Origin: an uncultured Lachnospira sp.
GTDB taxonomy: Bacteria; Bacillota; Clostridia; Lachnospirales; Lachnospiraceae
Reading direction: 5' to 3'
Length of the DNA stretch: 64,000 nt
Assembly: GCA_934343805.1 (NCBI GenBank)
Contig: CAKRIN010000001.1
Location: 143,981-207,980, forward strand
Shown: in pieces, positions 18,478-28,096 of the stretch
Numbering within the stretch: position 1 is the first letter of the stretch
Layout: every line of letters begins with the position of its first letter
The notes under the pieces: generated by a model
Told to the model about the DNA's origin: nothing
What the model saw: the letters and a program-made list of their open reading frames with translations, nothing else
Databases searched by the model: none
Program-made: the position numbers and the translations under genes

Positions 18478-19197
18478 ATGACAGATTTTAATTATAAACA
18501 TTTTGACAATGATAATTGTGATTCCAACAATATCGATGATGGTCTGGAATTTATTGATGATGATTTTGAATATGATGACAGCGATGATGATGATGATTCT
18601 TACTTGTATGAATCAGACGATTCTGAAACTTTTACCAATGAAGTTCCGAAATCCAAAAAGAATTCATTTGGTTCTGAGGTTTTCAGTTTTATAAAGCTTC
18701 TGGTTCTCGCTGCTATTGTAGCTTTTCTGTTTACACGATTCATAATTGTCAATGCACAGGTTCCATCTGGTTCTATGGAGAATACAATTCTTACCGGAGA
18801 CAGACTTATAGGATTTCGTCTTGCATATACTTTTAGTGAACCTAAACGTGGTGATATAGTTATATTCAAGTATCCTGATGATGAGTCCCAGAATTTTGTA
18901 AAGCGTATAATTGGCATCCCTGGAGATGTTATCCAGATTTCCAGTGGCAATGTATATGTCAATGGTAACATGCTTAATGAAAATTATATCCGCGAACCAA
19001 TGAATGATGAAGGCGAAGAATTAACTTATGTTGTTCCAGCTGATTCATATTTTATGCTTGGTGATAATCGTAATAATTCCAAGGATTCAAGATACTGGAC
19101 CAATACATTTGTAAAAAAAGACAAAATAATTGCAAAAGTATCTTTCAGATATTTCAATGTTAAAACCAAGCGGATATCTTTCAAAATAATAAAATAG
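18478..19197 (+). CDS. lepB: Signal peptidase I with Asp-rich cytosolic tail
   Basis: Removes signal peptides from exported proteins at the outer face of the membrane. The 239-residue protein has one transmembrane helix (about 71-91), the catalytic serine in VPSGSMENT (S99), the general-base lysine in FVKRIIGIPGD (K142) and the box E motif GDNRNNSKDSRYW. The first 50 residues, predicted cytosolic, contain 18 Asp and 4 Glu, including a run of five Asp at 36-40; this is far longer and more acidic than the usual short tail. It follows htpG by 49 bases. Confidence 0.95.
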   Translation: MTDFNYKHFDNDNCDSNNIDDGLEFIDDDFEYDDSDDDDDSYLYESDDSETFTNEVPKSKKNSFGSEVFSFIKLLVLAAIVAFLFTRFIIVNAQVPSGSMENTILTGDRLIGFRLAYTFSEPKRGDIVIFKYPDDESQNFVKRIIGIPGDVIQISSGNVYVNGNMLNENYIREPMNDEGEELTYVVPADSYFMLGDNRNNSKDSRYWTNTFVKKDKIIAKVSFRYFNVKTKRISFKIIK

Positions 19198-19232
19198 CTA
19201 CGCATAAGCCAGTATTTTATGCAGATAATAAT

Positions 19233-19268
19233 ATGACCGGTATATTTACTTACCGGTCATATTTTTTT
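19233..19268 (+). terminator. Terminator after lepB
   Basis: ATGACCGGTA and TACCGGTCAT form a perfect stem followed by seven T. Confidence 0.9.
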
Positions 19269-19296
19269 GCACTACTGTGCAAGACAAGGAGGAATT

Positions 19297-19608
19297 ATGA
19301 GTAATCTTAACTGCAACGCAGCTTCCTGCGTAAACAACTGTGATAACCAATGTTGTCTTTCTTCTATCTGTGTAGATGGCAGTTCGGCATGTCATTGTGA
19401 TGAAACATGCTGCAATGATTATCAGCACAAAAGTGAATCCGCTGGCAATATGTGTCATATGCCAAAAGATTCACTGACAATCTCATGTGAAGCCACTAAC
19501 TGTGTTTATAACAGCAACAAAAAATGTGATGCTGAGCACGTAGATATATCAGGCATCAAGGCTTCTACCTCATCAGACACTGTCTGTGCTACCTTTCAGG
19601 AAAGATAA
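19297..19608 (+). CDS. Cysteine-rich protein with two DUF1540 domains
   Basis: A 103-residue protein with two copies of the DUF1540 pattern, a small Cys module ending in a conserved T-x-C-x-x-(F/Y). The first copy runs about 4-40 (NCNAASCVNNC to CHCDETCCNDY) and the second about 63-101 (SCEATNCVYNSNKKC to DTVCATFQ). Cysteine spacing suggests metal binding, but function is unknown; these proteins are common in clostridia. The start at 19297 is set by AAGGAGGAATT immediately upstream. A terminator on each side makes it a single-gene unit. Confidence 0.85.
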   Translation: MSNLNCNAASCVNNCDNQCCLSSICVDGSSACHCDETCCNDYQHKSESAGNMCHMPKDSLTISCEATNCVYNSNKKCDAEHVDISGIKASTSSDTVCATFQER

Positions 19609-19625
19609 AATCTGTCTGATTTAAA

Positions 19626-19669
19626 AAAGGCTGCGGTCACAACACATCCGTGTCCTGACCGCAGCCTTT
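19626..19669. terminator. Bidirectional terminator between DUF1540 gene and efp
   Basis: AAAGGCTGCGGTCA and TGACCGCAGCCTTT form a 14-base perfect stem; A- and T-runs flank both sides, serving both convergent genes. Confidence 0.92.
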
Positions 19670-19697
19670 ACTTAATATTGCATAATTATAATATCAA

Positions 19698-20255
19698 TTA
19701 CGCTCTTGATGTATACTCTCCTGTACGAGTATCAATCTTAATCTTATCGCCCTGGTTAACAAATAATGGAACCATAATCTTAGCTCCTGTCTCAACGATA
19801 GCTGGCTTAGTAGCACCAGTAGCTGTGTTACCCTTAATACCTGGCTCTGTCTCTGTTACTTCAAGCTCAACTGAAATAGGTGGCTCAATTGCAAATACAT
19901 TGCCTTCATGTGAACAGAGCTTAACCATCTCATTCTCTTTTACAAACTTAAGTGAATCACCAACCTGATCAGCGCTTAATGCAATCTGGTCATATGTTTC
20001 TGTATTCATAAAGTTGTAGAGATCTCCATCAGCATATAAATACTGATATTCTGATCTGTCAATGTGTGCAAGATCAAACTTCTCAGTTGGTCTGAAAGAA
20101 TTCTCTATAACACCACCAGAAATAATATTCTTTAACTTAGCTCTAACGAAAGGTGATCCCTTACCAGGCTTAACATGCTGGAATTCAATTACCTGCCAGA
20201 TTCCGTTCTCATACTGAATTGTAATACCATTCTTAAAACTACCTGCATCTACCAT
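19698..20255 (-). CDS. efp: Translation elongation factor P
   Basis: Rescues ribosomes stalled at polyproline. The 185-residue protein has the three-domain EF-P fold: KOW-like N-domain with the modification loop [11 protein letters not shown] (lysine at about 32), then the OB domains with [14 protein letters not shown] and the C-terminal signature [17 protein letters not shown]. Lysine in the loop, without EpmA/EpmB genes nearby, leaves the modification type open. It is downstream of aroQ by 67 bases. Confidence 0.96.
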
Positions 20256-20322
20256 TCTTTGGTATACCTCCTAAATAATCAATAGCTTCTATTATTTTAT
20301 AATAAATATATACATTTGGCAA

Positions 20323-20766
20323 CTACTTTTTATCAGCCAGTTCTTTTACAGCCTCTAATGCATATAAATATCCCTTAAGGCCTAATCCTACAACCTGGCC
20401 ATTACATACCGGAACAGTAACTGATGTATGTCTGAACTCTTCTCTCGTATGAACATTAGATATGTGGACCTCAATCTTAGGAATAGCTGCAACTGATGCC
20501 AGAGCATCTCTTACAGCATAGCTGTAATGTGTAAATGCCCCCGGATTAATTACTATTCCATCTACATTCTGATAATATGCCTCCTGTATTTTATCGATAA
20601 TGGCACCTTCATGATTGCTCTGGAATACTTCTACTGATACTCCAAGCTGCTCGGCCTTTTCGTTAATCATAGATACCAAAGTTTCATAATTCTGTTCCCC
20701 ATATATTCCCTTTTCTCTTATTCCAAGAAAATTAATATTAGGTCCGTTAATAACCAGTAACTTCAT
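20323..20766 (-). CDS. aroQ: 3-Dehydroquinate dehydratase, type II
   Basis: Third step of the shikimate pathway. The 147-residue length and motifs fit type II: INGPNINFLGIREKGIYG contains the catalytic tyrosine loop, FQSNHEGAIID the substrate-binding region, and NPGAFTHYSYAVRDAL plus VEVHISN-like VHISNVHTREEFRH the active-site His and Arg. The start is one base after the aroK stop, consistent with an aroE-aroK-aroQ transcript. Confidence 0.96.
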   Translation of the reverse strand: MKLLVINGPNINFLGIREKGIYGEQNYETLVSMINEKAEQLGVSVEVFQSNHEGAIIDKIQEAYYQNVDGIVINPGAFTHYSYAVRDALASVAAIPKIEVHISNVHTREEFRHTSVTVPVCNGQVVGLGLKGYLYALEAVKELADKK

Positions 20767-20767
20767 C

Positions 20768-21307
20768 TTAGTCCTCCCCTGTCAGATTCATATTAATTGC
20801 TGACACAATTGTATTGTACATATCTATAAAACTATTGTTAGTTGTTGTAACTATTAAATCCGCTGCTTCTTTATAATACTCCATTCTTGCCTGCATAAGT
20901 GATTCTATTTTCTGTCTTACATCACCTCCTGCAAGCAAGGGTCTTGATGTATCCTTATCAAGTCTTCTCACAAGCTCATCAACAGATGTATCAAGAAACA
21001 CGACACATCCTAACTGTCTTAACAGCTTTCTGTTAATCTCTCTTAATGGAAGTCCTCCTCCCACAGATACAACCGTGTTCGTAGTATTATCAATAAGTTC
21101 CCTTACTGCAGCTGTCTCCATGTCACGGAACACTTCTTCGCCAGACTCCCGGAATATATCCTTAATGAGCCTTCCCTGCTTATTCTCAATATACTCATCC
21201 GTATCTATGAACTTCATTCCATGCTTTTCTGATATCCATTTACCAAAAGTTGTTTTTCCACTTCCCATGAATCCTATAAGAATAATATTGCCATTTTCTT
21301 TATTCAT
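20768..21307 (-). CDS. aroK: Shikimate kinase
   Basis: Phosphorylates shikimate with ATP. The 179-residue P-loop kinase has Walker A GFMGSGKTTFGK, the shikimate-binding DTDEYIE and FRDMET segments, the glycine motif VVSVGGGLPL, and the lid with RPLL. It begins one base after the aroE stop. Confidence 0.96.
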   Translation of the reverse strand: MNKENGNIILIGFMGSGKTTFGKWISEKHGMKFIDTDEYIENKQGRLIKDIFRESGEEVFRDMETAAVRELIDNTTNTVVSVGGGLPLREINRKLLRQLGCVVFLDTSVDELVRRLDKDTSRPLLAGGDVRQKIESLMQARMEYYKEAADLIVTTTNNSFIDMYNTIVSAINMNLTGED

Positions 21308-21308
21308 T

Positions 21309-22187
21309 TCAAGCTTCCTCTATTCCAAGACTTTTTAATAAAATCTTATATACTTTATCAGCATTTTCTTTAGATATACTGCAATCATTCCATAGTTCAT
21401 ATGCACTGATTCCCTGGTAAAGAAGCATTTTCAGACCATTAAAGGCTCTCTTTCCCTGTTCATTAATAAGCTTCATGAACTTCGTTACTGCCGGATTATA
21501 TATAATATCAACTCCCACTGCTGCTTTCTTGTAAAACTCATCATCCTCGATAACAGCCGAATTAACATCAGGATATAACCCTACACTTGTCGTCTGTATA
21601 ACAATATATCCGTTTCCAGGTATGCTTGCATAATCATTAATATTCATTGGCACGACACATTCATTATGAAAATGATTATTAACAGCCTCTGCTATGCTTT
21701 CTGCCTTATCAACACTTCTGTTAAGAAGATAAACCCTTGCTGCCTTCCTGCTTGCGCATAAAAATGTAATTGCTCTTGCTGCTCCACCTGCACCAAGTAT
21801 AATAACATCCGCTCCTTCAAGCTCAATATTTTCTTCCTCAAGTTCCCTTGCCAGTCCAAGGATATCAGTATTATATCCCTTATATCCACCATCAGTCCTT
21901 ACAAGTGTATTAACTGCGCCAATAGCCTCTGCAAGAGGATCAATGTCAACAAGTGCGCCTATTACTTCTGACTTATGCGGAACAGTAACATTAAGGCCTA
22001 ATATATTAAGGCTGTACGCCCCTTTTACTGCAGTTGCAACATCTCCCTGTTCAACCTTAAATGTTGTATACACCATATCATTGCCTGTAAGTGCAGCAAG
22101 ATTATTATGTATTGCCGGAGAAATAGAATGTCCTACCGGATTACCTATAAGGCCGCATACCCTCGTTGTTCCTTTTATATCTGTCAT
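21309..22187 (-). CDS. aroE: Shikimate dehydrogenase
   Basis: Reduces 3-dehydroshikimate with NADPH. The 292-residue protein shows GNPVGHSISPAIHN (shikimate site), LNVTVPHKSEV with the catalytic lysine, GYNTDILG, and the Rossmann motif ILGAGGAARAI. The C-terminal GLKMLLYQG is also diagnostic. It lies 11 bases after the YqeG-type gene and leads the aroE-aroK-aroQ run. Confidence 0.96.
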   Translation of the reverse strand: MTDIKGTTRVCGLIGNPVGHSISPAIHNNLAALTGNDMVYTTFKVEQGDVATAVKGAYSLNILGLNVTVPHKSEVIGALVDIDPLAEAIGAVNTLVRTDGGYKGYNTDILGLARELEEENIELEGADVIILGAGGAARAITFLCASRKAARVYLLNRSVDKAESIAEAVNNHFHNECVVPMNINDYASIPGNGYIVIQTTSVGLYPDVNSAVIEDDEFYKKAAVGVDIIYNPAVTKFMKLINEQGKRAFNGLKMLLYQGISAYELWNDCSISKENADKVYKILLKSLGIEEA

Positions 22188-22198
22188 TATGCCTCTCC

Positions 22199-22708
22199 TT
22201 AATCATTATGTTTCTTCTTGTATCTATTATAAAAATACAGAACAATCCATTCCAGTCGTCGCTTTAAGATAATCTGAATCTCTTCATGTTTATCTATAGG
22301 CTTTACAAGAACAGACTTGATTCCTGCCCTGTTAGCCCCCCATACATCAGTAAATATCTGATCTCCGACAAAAAAAGTATTACTCCTGTCTGTTCCCATA
22401 ATCTCCATTGCCCTTACATAATTATCCGGCGATGGCTTACCTGCCTTGCTTACATAATCAGAATTAACTGCTAAAGCCAGCGGCTTTACACGTGGTTCCT
22501 TATTATTAGATATGATACAGGTTCTATATCCCATATCCTTTAACTGTGCAAAAAGCTGTCTGCATCTGTCCGTTACCGGTGCACCATGTTCAACCAGTGT
22601 ATTGTCAATATCAAATATAATCCCTCTGTACCCAGCATTATACATGCCCTTAAAATCAATATCATATGCTGAATCAATATATATATCAGGATAAAATCTC
22701 TTAAACAT
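22199..22708 (-). CDS. YqeG-type HAD phosphatase (subfamily IIIA)
   Basis: A 169-residue HAD protein with motif I FDIDNTLVEHG, motif II CIISNN, a lysine in KAGKPSPDNY, and motif IV FVGDQIFTDVWGANRAG. This matches the YqeG family. In Bacillus it also lies beside aroE. A role in lipid or ribosome-linked phosphatase activity is proposed for relatives but is not readable here. Confidence 0.88.
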   Translation of the reverse strand: MFKRFYPDIYIDSAYDIDFKGMYNAGYRGIIFDIDNTLVEHGAPVTDRCRQLFAQLKDMGYRTCIISNNKEPRVKPLALAVNSDYVSKAGKPSPDNYVRAMEIMGTDRSNTFFVGDQIFTDVWGANRAGIKSVLVKPIDKHEEIQIILKRRLEWIVLYFYNRYKKKHND

Positions 22709-22734
22709 AACCTAAAGCTGCCTTTTCTTAATAA

Positions 22735-23181
22735 TTACTTGAGAATCTTCTTGATTTCATCCATAAATGAATCAACATCCTTAAATTCCCTATATACCGA
22801 AGCAAATCTTACATAAGCGACCTCATCCACAGCCTTTAACTTGCTCATAACAATTTCGCCTATTGTATTAGTAGGAATCTCTTTCTCGCCTATATTAAAA
22901 ATCTGTGTCTCAATCTCGTCAACCATATTATTAATCTGTGAAATTGATACTGGCCTTTTATGACACGATCTTACTATTCCGGCTGTGATCTTCTCTCTGT
23001 CATATGGTTCTCTGTTATTATCCTTCTTAATAACAATCAGTGGCATAGACTCAACCTTTTCATATGTAGTAAAACGCTTACCACACTCATCACACTGTCT
23101 TCTTCTTCTTATAGAGCTGTCATCAGTTGGTCTTGAATCTATTACTTTTGTATTATCTTTACCGCAAAATGGACACTTCAC
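22735..23181 (-). CDS. nrdR: Transcriptional repressor NrdR
   Basis: Controls ribonucleotide reductase genes in response to ATP/dATP. The 148-residue protein has the zinc ribbon [16 protein letters not shown] ... [17 protein letters not shown], and then the ATP-cone domain with [17 protein letters not shown]. The proper start is GTG at 23181, eight bases after GGAGG; the longer reading from 23196 uses a TTG that is part of the ribosome site. Confidence 0.95.
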   Translation of the reverse strand: MKCPFCGKDNTKVIDSRPTDDSSIRRRRQCDECGKRFTTYEKVESMPLIVIKKDNNREPYDREKITAGIVRSCHKRPVSISQINNMVDEIETQIFNIGEKEIPTNTIGEIVMSKLKAVDEVAYVRFASVYREFKDVDSFMDEIKKILK

Positions 23182-23284
23182 GCTGAATACCTCCAATCAA
23201 ATATATAAATTAATTATGAATAAGCCCAGCCAAAATGTCAATCCTTTTAATATCAGTAAAATAGAATTTAAGGAGTACAGATAA

Positions 23285-24061
23285 ATGGCTGGTTACAAAG
23301 TTGAAATATGTGGAGTTAATACACAGGATTTACCTCTTATTAAGCCAAAAGAATCCAAAGAACTTCTCTATCAGATAAAAGCAGGAAAGCCAGGAGCCCG
23401 TGAAACATTTATAAAAGGGAACTTAAGGCTTGTGCTTAGTATTGTTCAACGTTTTAACCAAAGCGGTGAGAATCTCGACGATCTTTTCCAGATTGGATGC
23501 ATAGGTATGATAAAAGCTATTGATAACTTTGATATATCTTTAAATGTACAGTTTTCCACATATGCTGTTCCCATGATTATCGGTGAAATAAAACGTTTTC
23601 TCCGCGATAACAGCGCCATAAGAGTAAGCCGCTCATTAAAAGATACAGCATATAAAGCCATAACAACAAGAGAATCACTTATGAAAAAGAATCTGAAAGA
23701 ACCAACTATTACAGAAATCGCAGAAGAAATAGGTGTTTCAAAAGCAGATATAGTTATTGCTCTTGAAGCTGTAACCCCATCTGTTTCACTATATGAACCT
23801 GTATTTAATGATGGTGGCGATACCCTATACGTTATAGATCAGGTTCGCGACAAGAAGAATACTGAAGAACACTGGGTACGCAATCTTGCGCTAAAAGATG
23901 CCATCTGCCGTCTGTCAGACAGAGAACGACAGATAATTACAATGAGATTTTTTGACTGTCTTACACAGACAGAAGTAGCCAAAAAGCTTAATATCTCCCA
24001 GGCACAGGTAAGCCGTCTTGAAAAATGCGCTTTAAAAAATATGAAAAAGCACTTAAGCTGA
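23285..24061 (+). CDS. sigG: Sporulation sigma factor SigG
   Basis: Late forespore sigma factor. The 258-residue protein begins KVEICGVNTQDLPL, the N-terminal signature shared with Bacillus SigG. Region 2 has NLRLVLSIVQRF and FQIGCIGMIKAIDNFD; region 3 follows, and region 4 has LSDRERQIITMRFF and QTEVAKKLNISQAQVSRLE. The ribosome site AAGGAG is ten bases upstream. Its presence implies at least an ancestral sporulation programme. Confidence 0.92.
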   Translation: MAGYKVEICGVNTQDLPLIKPKESKELLYQIKAGKPGARETFIKGNLRLVLSIVQRFNQSGENLDDLFQIGCIGMIKAIDNFDISLNVQFSTYAVPMIIGEIKRFLRDNSAIRVSRSLKDTAYKAITTRESLMKKNLKEPTITEIAEEIGVSKADIVIALEAVTPSVSLYEPVFNDGGDTLYVIDQVRDKKNTEEHWVRNLALKDAICRLSDRERQIITMRFFDCLTQTEVAKKLNISQAQVSRLEKCALKNMKKHLS

Positions 24062-24111
24062 CTGGCTGAATATTATAATATAACCAGTAATCCAGCAAGA
24101 GGATATAGTTC

Positions 24112-24369
24112 ATGCGTTTATGTGAGCTTAAAGGTAAGACTGTAATAAATGATACCGACTGTTGTATTCTTGGATTTGTAGTCGATATTGATTTTGAGCC
24201 CTCATCCGGCTGTATTATTGCTTTAATTGTTCCAGGTCCTGCAAGATTATGCGGTTTGTTAGGAAGGGATTATGAATATGTAATTCCTTTCAAATGCATA
24301 CGCTCAATAGGACCTGACATAATTCTGGTAAGCGTATGTCCTGACAAAGTAAGGCAAAAATGTATATGA
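24112..24369 (+). CDS. YlmC/YmxH-family sporulation protein (PRC barrel)
   Basis: An 85-residue single-domain beta-barrel protein with GFVVDIDFEPSSG and IPFKCIRSIGPDIILV, matching the YlmC/YmxH group. It follows sigG by 50 bases, an arrangement I know from many clostridia. Function is unproven. Confidence 0.8.
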   Translation: MRLCELKGKTVINDTDCCILGFVVDIDFEPSSGCIIALIVPGPARLCGLLGRDYEYVIPFKCIRSIGPDIILVSVCPDKVRQKCI

Positions 24370-24446
24370 GCAGTATTGAAAAAAAGCATTTTATGCTATA
24401 CAATGATAATAAATAAACAAAGTACGCACAATGATGAGGAGGCTTT

Positions 24447-25493
24447 ATGGATAAGAAATATGTAGCTTATGTGGGTAGTTATACACACGAAAGCAGCAAG
24501 GGAATTCATATATATGACTGTGATACCGCAAAAGGCCGTATAACTGAAAGAAAAGAAGTAGCCATCGACAATCCTTCTTTCATCGCATTATCAAAAGACA
24601 AGAATTTCTTATATTCAATATGTGATCAGGGTGTCTCAGCTTACGCCATATTAGAAGATGGCGACCTTGAACTTATGAATGTAGTATCTATTAATGGTAT
24701 GCGTGGATGTCACATCAATGTAAGCAGCGATAACAGATTTCTTGTTGTCTCTGGTTACCATGATGGCAAAATAACAGTTATGCACATCAATGCAGATGGT
24801 TCAATTGGTGTAATAGCTGATGAAGTATTTCACAAGGGAATCGGAAGTGTAGCTGAACGTAATTTCAGACCGCATATAAGCTGGAGTGCTTTCACTCCTG
24901 ATGATGAACTTTTATGTGTATGCGATCCCGGAATAGACCAGATTAAGCTTTACGAATTCAATCATGTAACAGGAAAATTAAAGCTTTATGATATCATCCG
25001 TTCACAACAGGAATCTGCTCCAAGACAGATTGAGTTCAGCCCTGATGGTAAATATGCATATGTTGTCTGTGAAATGAAGAATTATATCAATGTTTATTCA
25101 TATGATAAGAATTCTGATAAGAATCGTTTTGATTTAATACAGAATATATTTACCGTAAGAAGAGACCACAAGACCAACAGTGCTGCTGCTAATATAACAT
25201 TTGACAGTAAAGGAAATCATCTTCTTTGCTCTAATGCAGGAGACAATACAGTTACTATATACAAGGTTGATACTAAGACAGGAAAGCTTTCCAGCCTTAA
25301 TTCTCTTCCAATCAGCGGTGAATACCCTAAATACATACAGTTATTCCCTGATGATAAACATATCATGTCAATGAATAACGAAGGTAATTCTATAACAATC
25401 TTTACTGTTAAGTATGACAGGGGACTTTTAATTATGAATGGACCTGAACTAAAAATATCAAGACCTAATAATATGATAATAAAAGAACTTTAA
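24447..25493 (+). CDS. Lactonase-family seven-bladed propeller (Pgl/YbhE-like)
   Basis: A 348-residue cytosolic beta-propeller. Repeated blades such as LSKDKNFLYSICDQGVSAY, FSPDGKYAYVVCE and FDSKGNHLLCSNAGDNTV fit the 6-phosphogluconolactonase (Pgl) family; the first stretch VAYVGSYT is typical. Real lactonase activity is not certain for all members. The ribosome site GAGGAGG precedes the ATG. It is followed by a terminator shared with pyrI. Confidence 0.82.
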   Translation: MDKKYVAYVGSYTHESSKGIHIYDCDTAKGRITERKEVAIDNPSFIALSKDKNFLYSICDQGVSAYAILEDGDLELMNVVSINGMRGCHINVSSDNRFLVVSGYHDGKITVMHINADGSIGVIADEVFHKGIGSVAERNFRPHISWSAFTPDDELLCVCDPGIDQIKLYEFNHVTGKLKLYDIIRSQQESAPRQIEFSPDGKYAYVVCEMKNYINVYSYDKNSDKNRFDLIQNIFTVRRDHKTNSAAANITFDSKGNHLLCSNAGDNTVTIYKVDTKTGKLSSLNSLPISGEYPKYIQLFPDDKHIMSMNNEGNSITIFTVKYDRGLLIMNGPELKISRPNNMIIKEL

Positions 25494-25503
25494 TATATAA
25501 CTA

Positions 25504-25531
25504 AAGGGATGCCGTCGGGCATCCCTTTTTA
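25504..25531. terminator. Bidirectional terminator between lactonase gene and pyrI
   Basis: AAGGGATGCC and GGCATCCCTT pair around a GTCG loop with a T-run, and are suitable for both convergent genes. Confidence 0.9.
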
Positions 25532-25533
25532 TA

Positions 25534-25956
25534 CTAAGAATATTTCTCTTCGCAATACTTGCATCTGTATACCTGCTTTTCTTCGTCAGCAAGCACAAAT
25601 ATCTGCTTCAACCCCTGTTCAATAGATGTGATACATCTTGGATTCTTGCATTTAATAATATTAACTACCTGCTTAGGAAGCGAAAGTCTCTTCTTATCTA
25701 CTATCTCACCATTCTTAATAATATTAACAGTTATATTATGGTCAATGAATCCAATAGCATCAAGATCTACAAGATCAAGTCCTCCTTCAATCTTAATGAT
25801 ATCCTTCTTTCCCATCTTATTGCTTCTTGCATTCTTGATAATAGCAACCTGACAGTCAAGCTTATCAAGCCCTAAGTAATTATATATCATCATTGCTTTT
25901 CCGGCTTCAATATGATCAAGTACAAAGCCCTCATTAAGTTCGCCTACATTTAACAT
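25534..25956 (-). CDS. pyrI: Aspartate carbamoyltransferase regulatory subunit
   Basis: Binds nucleotides and confers allosteric control on PyrB. The 140-residue protein has an N-terminal allosteric domain (from LNVGELNEGFVLDHI) and the C-terminal zinc domain CKNPRC ... CKYCEEKYS. The frame is open to 25989, but AAGGAGG lies eight bases before the ATG at 25956, so I use that start; it overlaps the end of pyrB. Confidence 0.93.
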   Translation of the reverse strand: MLNVGELNEGFVLDHIEAGKAMMIYNYLGLDKLDCQVAIIKNARSNKMGKKDIIKIEGGLDLVDLDAIGFIDHNITVNIIKNGEIVDKKRLSLPKQVVNIIKCKNPRCITSIEQGLKQIFVLADEEKQVYRCKYCEEKYS

Positions 25957-25969
25957 ATTCATATCCTCC

Positions 25970-26932
25970 TTATGCATCCAATGAATCAAGTACGTGTGCT
26001 AATGATGGATTAACTGCAGTGTCTAATCCCAGCAATGTAAGTATAAGTGCCATTCTGACATATACTCCGAACTGAACCTGCTTGAAATAAGCTGCTCTCT
26101 CATCATTATCAACATCAACTGATATCTCATTGACTCTTGGAAGTGGATGAAGTACATACATATCAGGCTTTCCAAGCTCCATCTTATCTTCATCAAGTAT
26201 GTAGAAATCCTTCATTCTTAAATACTCATCCTCACTGAAGAATCTTTCTCTCTGTACCCTTGTCATATAGAGAATATCAAGTTCTGGCATAGCCTCCTCA
26301 AGATTCTCAACCTCAACAAAATCACAGTTATTTGCCCTTAGCACATCGTCCCTGATATAATCAGGAATTCTTAATTCCTTAGGAGATATAAGTACAAACT
26401 TTACATTCTTATATCTTACCAAAGAACTTATAAGTGAATGAACTGTTCTTCCGAACTTAAGATCTCCACATAATCCAATAGTAAAGTTATCCAATGAACC
26501 ACGGAGTTCTCTTATAGTCATAAGATCTGTAAGCGTCTGTGTAGGATGCTGATGTCCACCATCACCTGCATTAATAATAGGAATGCTTGAATACTCAGAA
26601 GCTACCATAGGAGCGCCTTCCTTAGGATGTCTCATAGCACAGATATCTGCATAACAAGAGATAACCCTTATAGTATCTGCAACACTTTCTCCCTTTGATG
26701 CTGAGCTCGAAGAAGCCTCTGAAAAGCCCAATACCTGACCTCCAAGATTAATCATGGCAGCCTCAAAGCTCAATCTTGTTCTTGTACTTGGCTCATAGAA
26801 CAATGTGGCTATCTTCTTTCCATCACATACATGACCATATTTTGATGGATCCTTTGAAATGTCTCTTGCAAGATCCAATAATCTCGCCAGTTCATCAACG
26901 CTTAAATCAAGCGGACTAAGTAAATGTCTCAT
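25970..26932 (-). CDS. pyrB: Aspartate carbamoyltransferase catalytic subunit
   Basis: First committed step of pyrimidine synthesis. The 320-residue protein has the carbamoyl-phosphate loop [12 protein letters not shown], then [10 protein letters not shown] with the active-site Ser/Lys, the HPTQTL segment and [11 protein letters not shown]. Paired with pyrI it should form the E. coli-like dodecamer. No PyrR-binding attenuator is visible in the 38 bases upstream. Confidence 0.96.
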   Translation of the reverse strand: MRHLLSPLDLSVDELARLLDLARDISKDPSKYGHVCDGKKIATLFYEPSTRTRLSFEAAMINLGGQVLGFSEASSSSASKGESVADTIRVISCYADICAMRHPKEGAPMVASEYSSIPIINAGDGGHQHPTQTLTDLMTIRELRGSLDNFTIGLCGDLKFGRTVHSLISSLVRYKNVKFVLISPKELRIPDYIRDDVLRANNCDFVEVENLEEAMPELDILYMTRVQRERFFSEDEYLRMKDFYILDEDKMELGKPDMYVLHPLPRVNEISVDVDNDERAAYFKQVQFGVYVRMALILTLLGLDTAVNPSLAHVLDSLDA

Positions 26933-26970
26933 AATAGAAAAGCCTCCGTATGTATATTTAATTAAAATTA

Positions 26971-28062
26971 TTACTCTGTTCTACTGTATTTCTCTGACTG
27001 AACCTTTATAAGTTCTGCATCATTAAAATAATCAATCTTCATAGCAGCCTTGACATCATCAAGAGTTTCCTGTGCCACTGCATATGCAGCCTCAGTTCCC
27101 TTCTTTAAAATATCATATACTGCAGGAATATCTTTCTCGTACTCATGTCTTCTGGCTCTGATTGGCTCAAGCTCCTTATTAATTACATTAAGAAGGAACT
27201 TCTTAACCTTAACATCTCCAAGACCACCTCTTCTGTAATGTTCCTTTAATTCATCAAGATTCTTATAATCTGGAAGGAATTCAGCAAAATCTTCATCGCA
27301 ACTGAAAGCATCAAGATAAGTAAATACTGTATTACCTTCAACCTGTCCCGGATCAGATACCTGGATATGGTTAGGATCTGTATACATACTCATAACCTTC
27401 TTCTTAACCTCTTCAGGTGTATCAGATAAATAAATGCAGTTTCCTAATGACTTGCTCATCTTAGCCTTGCCATCAGTTCCCGGAAGTCTTAAACAAGCCT
27501 TATTGTCTGGAAGAAGAATCTCTGGTTCAACTAAAGCATCTCCATATACAGAATTAAATTTTCTTACAATTTCACGGCACTGCTCAAGCATAGGTTCCTG
27601 ATCTTCTCCTACTGGTACAGTAGTAGCCTTAAATGCTGTAATGTCTGCCGCCTGGCTTATAGGATAGCAGAAGAATCCTACCGGAATACTTGCCTCAAAA
27701 TTACGCATCTGTATCTCTGACTTAACTGTTGGATTTCTCTGAAGTCTTGAAACTGTAACCAGGTTCATATAATAAAATGTAAGCTCTGTAAGCTGTGGAA
27801 TCTGTGACTGGATAAATATATTAGACTTAGCCGGATCAAGTCCAACTGAAAGATAATCGAGAGCAACCTCTATAATATTCTGTCTTACTTTCTCTGGATT
27901 ATCAGCATTATCTGTTAATGCCTGTGCATCCGCAATCATAATAAAAATCTTTTCAAATTCGCCTGAATTCTGTAATTGAACTCTGCGCTTTAAAGATCCA
28001 ACATAATGACCTAAATGAAGTCTTCCTGTTGGTCTGTCACCTGTTAAAATAATCTTAGACAT
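26971..28062 (-). CDS. trpS: Tryptophanyl-tRNA synthetase
   Basis: Charges tRNA-Trp. The 363-residue class I synthetase has the first signature [10 protein letters not shown], the [10 protein letters not shown] segment and the second signature KMSKSLGN. It lies 34 bases downstream of a MATE transporter gene, leaving no room for a T-box leader of its own. Confidence 0.95.
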   Translation of the reverse strand: MSKIILTGDRPTGRLHLGHYVGSLKRRVQLQNSGEFEKIFIMIADAQALTDNADNPEKVRQNIIEVALDYLSVGLDPAKSNIFIQSQIPQLTELTFYYMNLVTVSRLQRNPTVKSEIQMRNFEASIPVGFFCYPISQAADITAFKATTVPVGEDQEPMLEQCREIVRKFNSVYGDALVEPEILLPDNKACLRLPGTDGKAKMSKSLGNCIYLSDTPEEVKKKVMSMYTDPNHIQVSDPGQVEGNTVFTYLDAFSCDEDFAEFLPDYKNLDELKEHYRRGGLGDVKVKKFLLNVINKELEPIRARRHEYEKDIPAVYDILKKGTEAAYAVAQETLDDVKAAMKIDYFNDAELIKVQSEKYSRTE

Positions 28063-28096
28063 AGCCTATCCTTCCTTCATCCCAAAATTGTAAGAA

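Noticed and set aside
23182..23196. Earlier start for nrdR
   Set aside because: The codon is TTG and overlaps the GGAGG site that serves the GTG at 23181.
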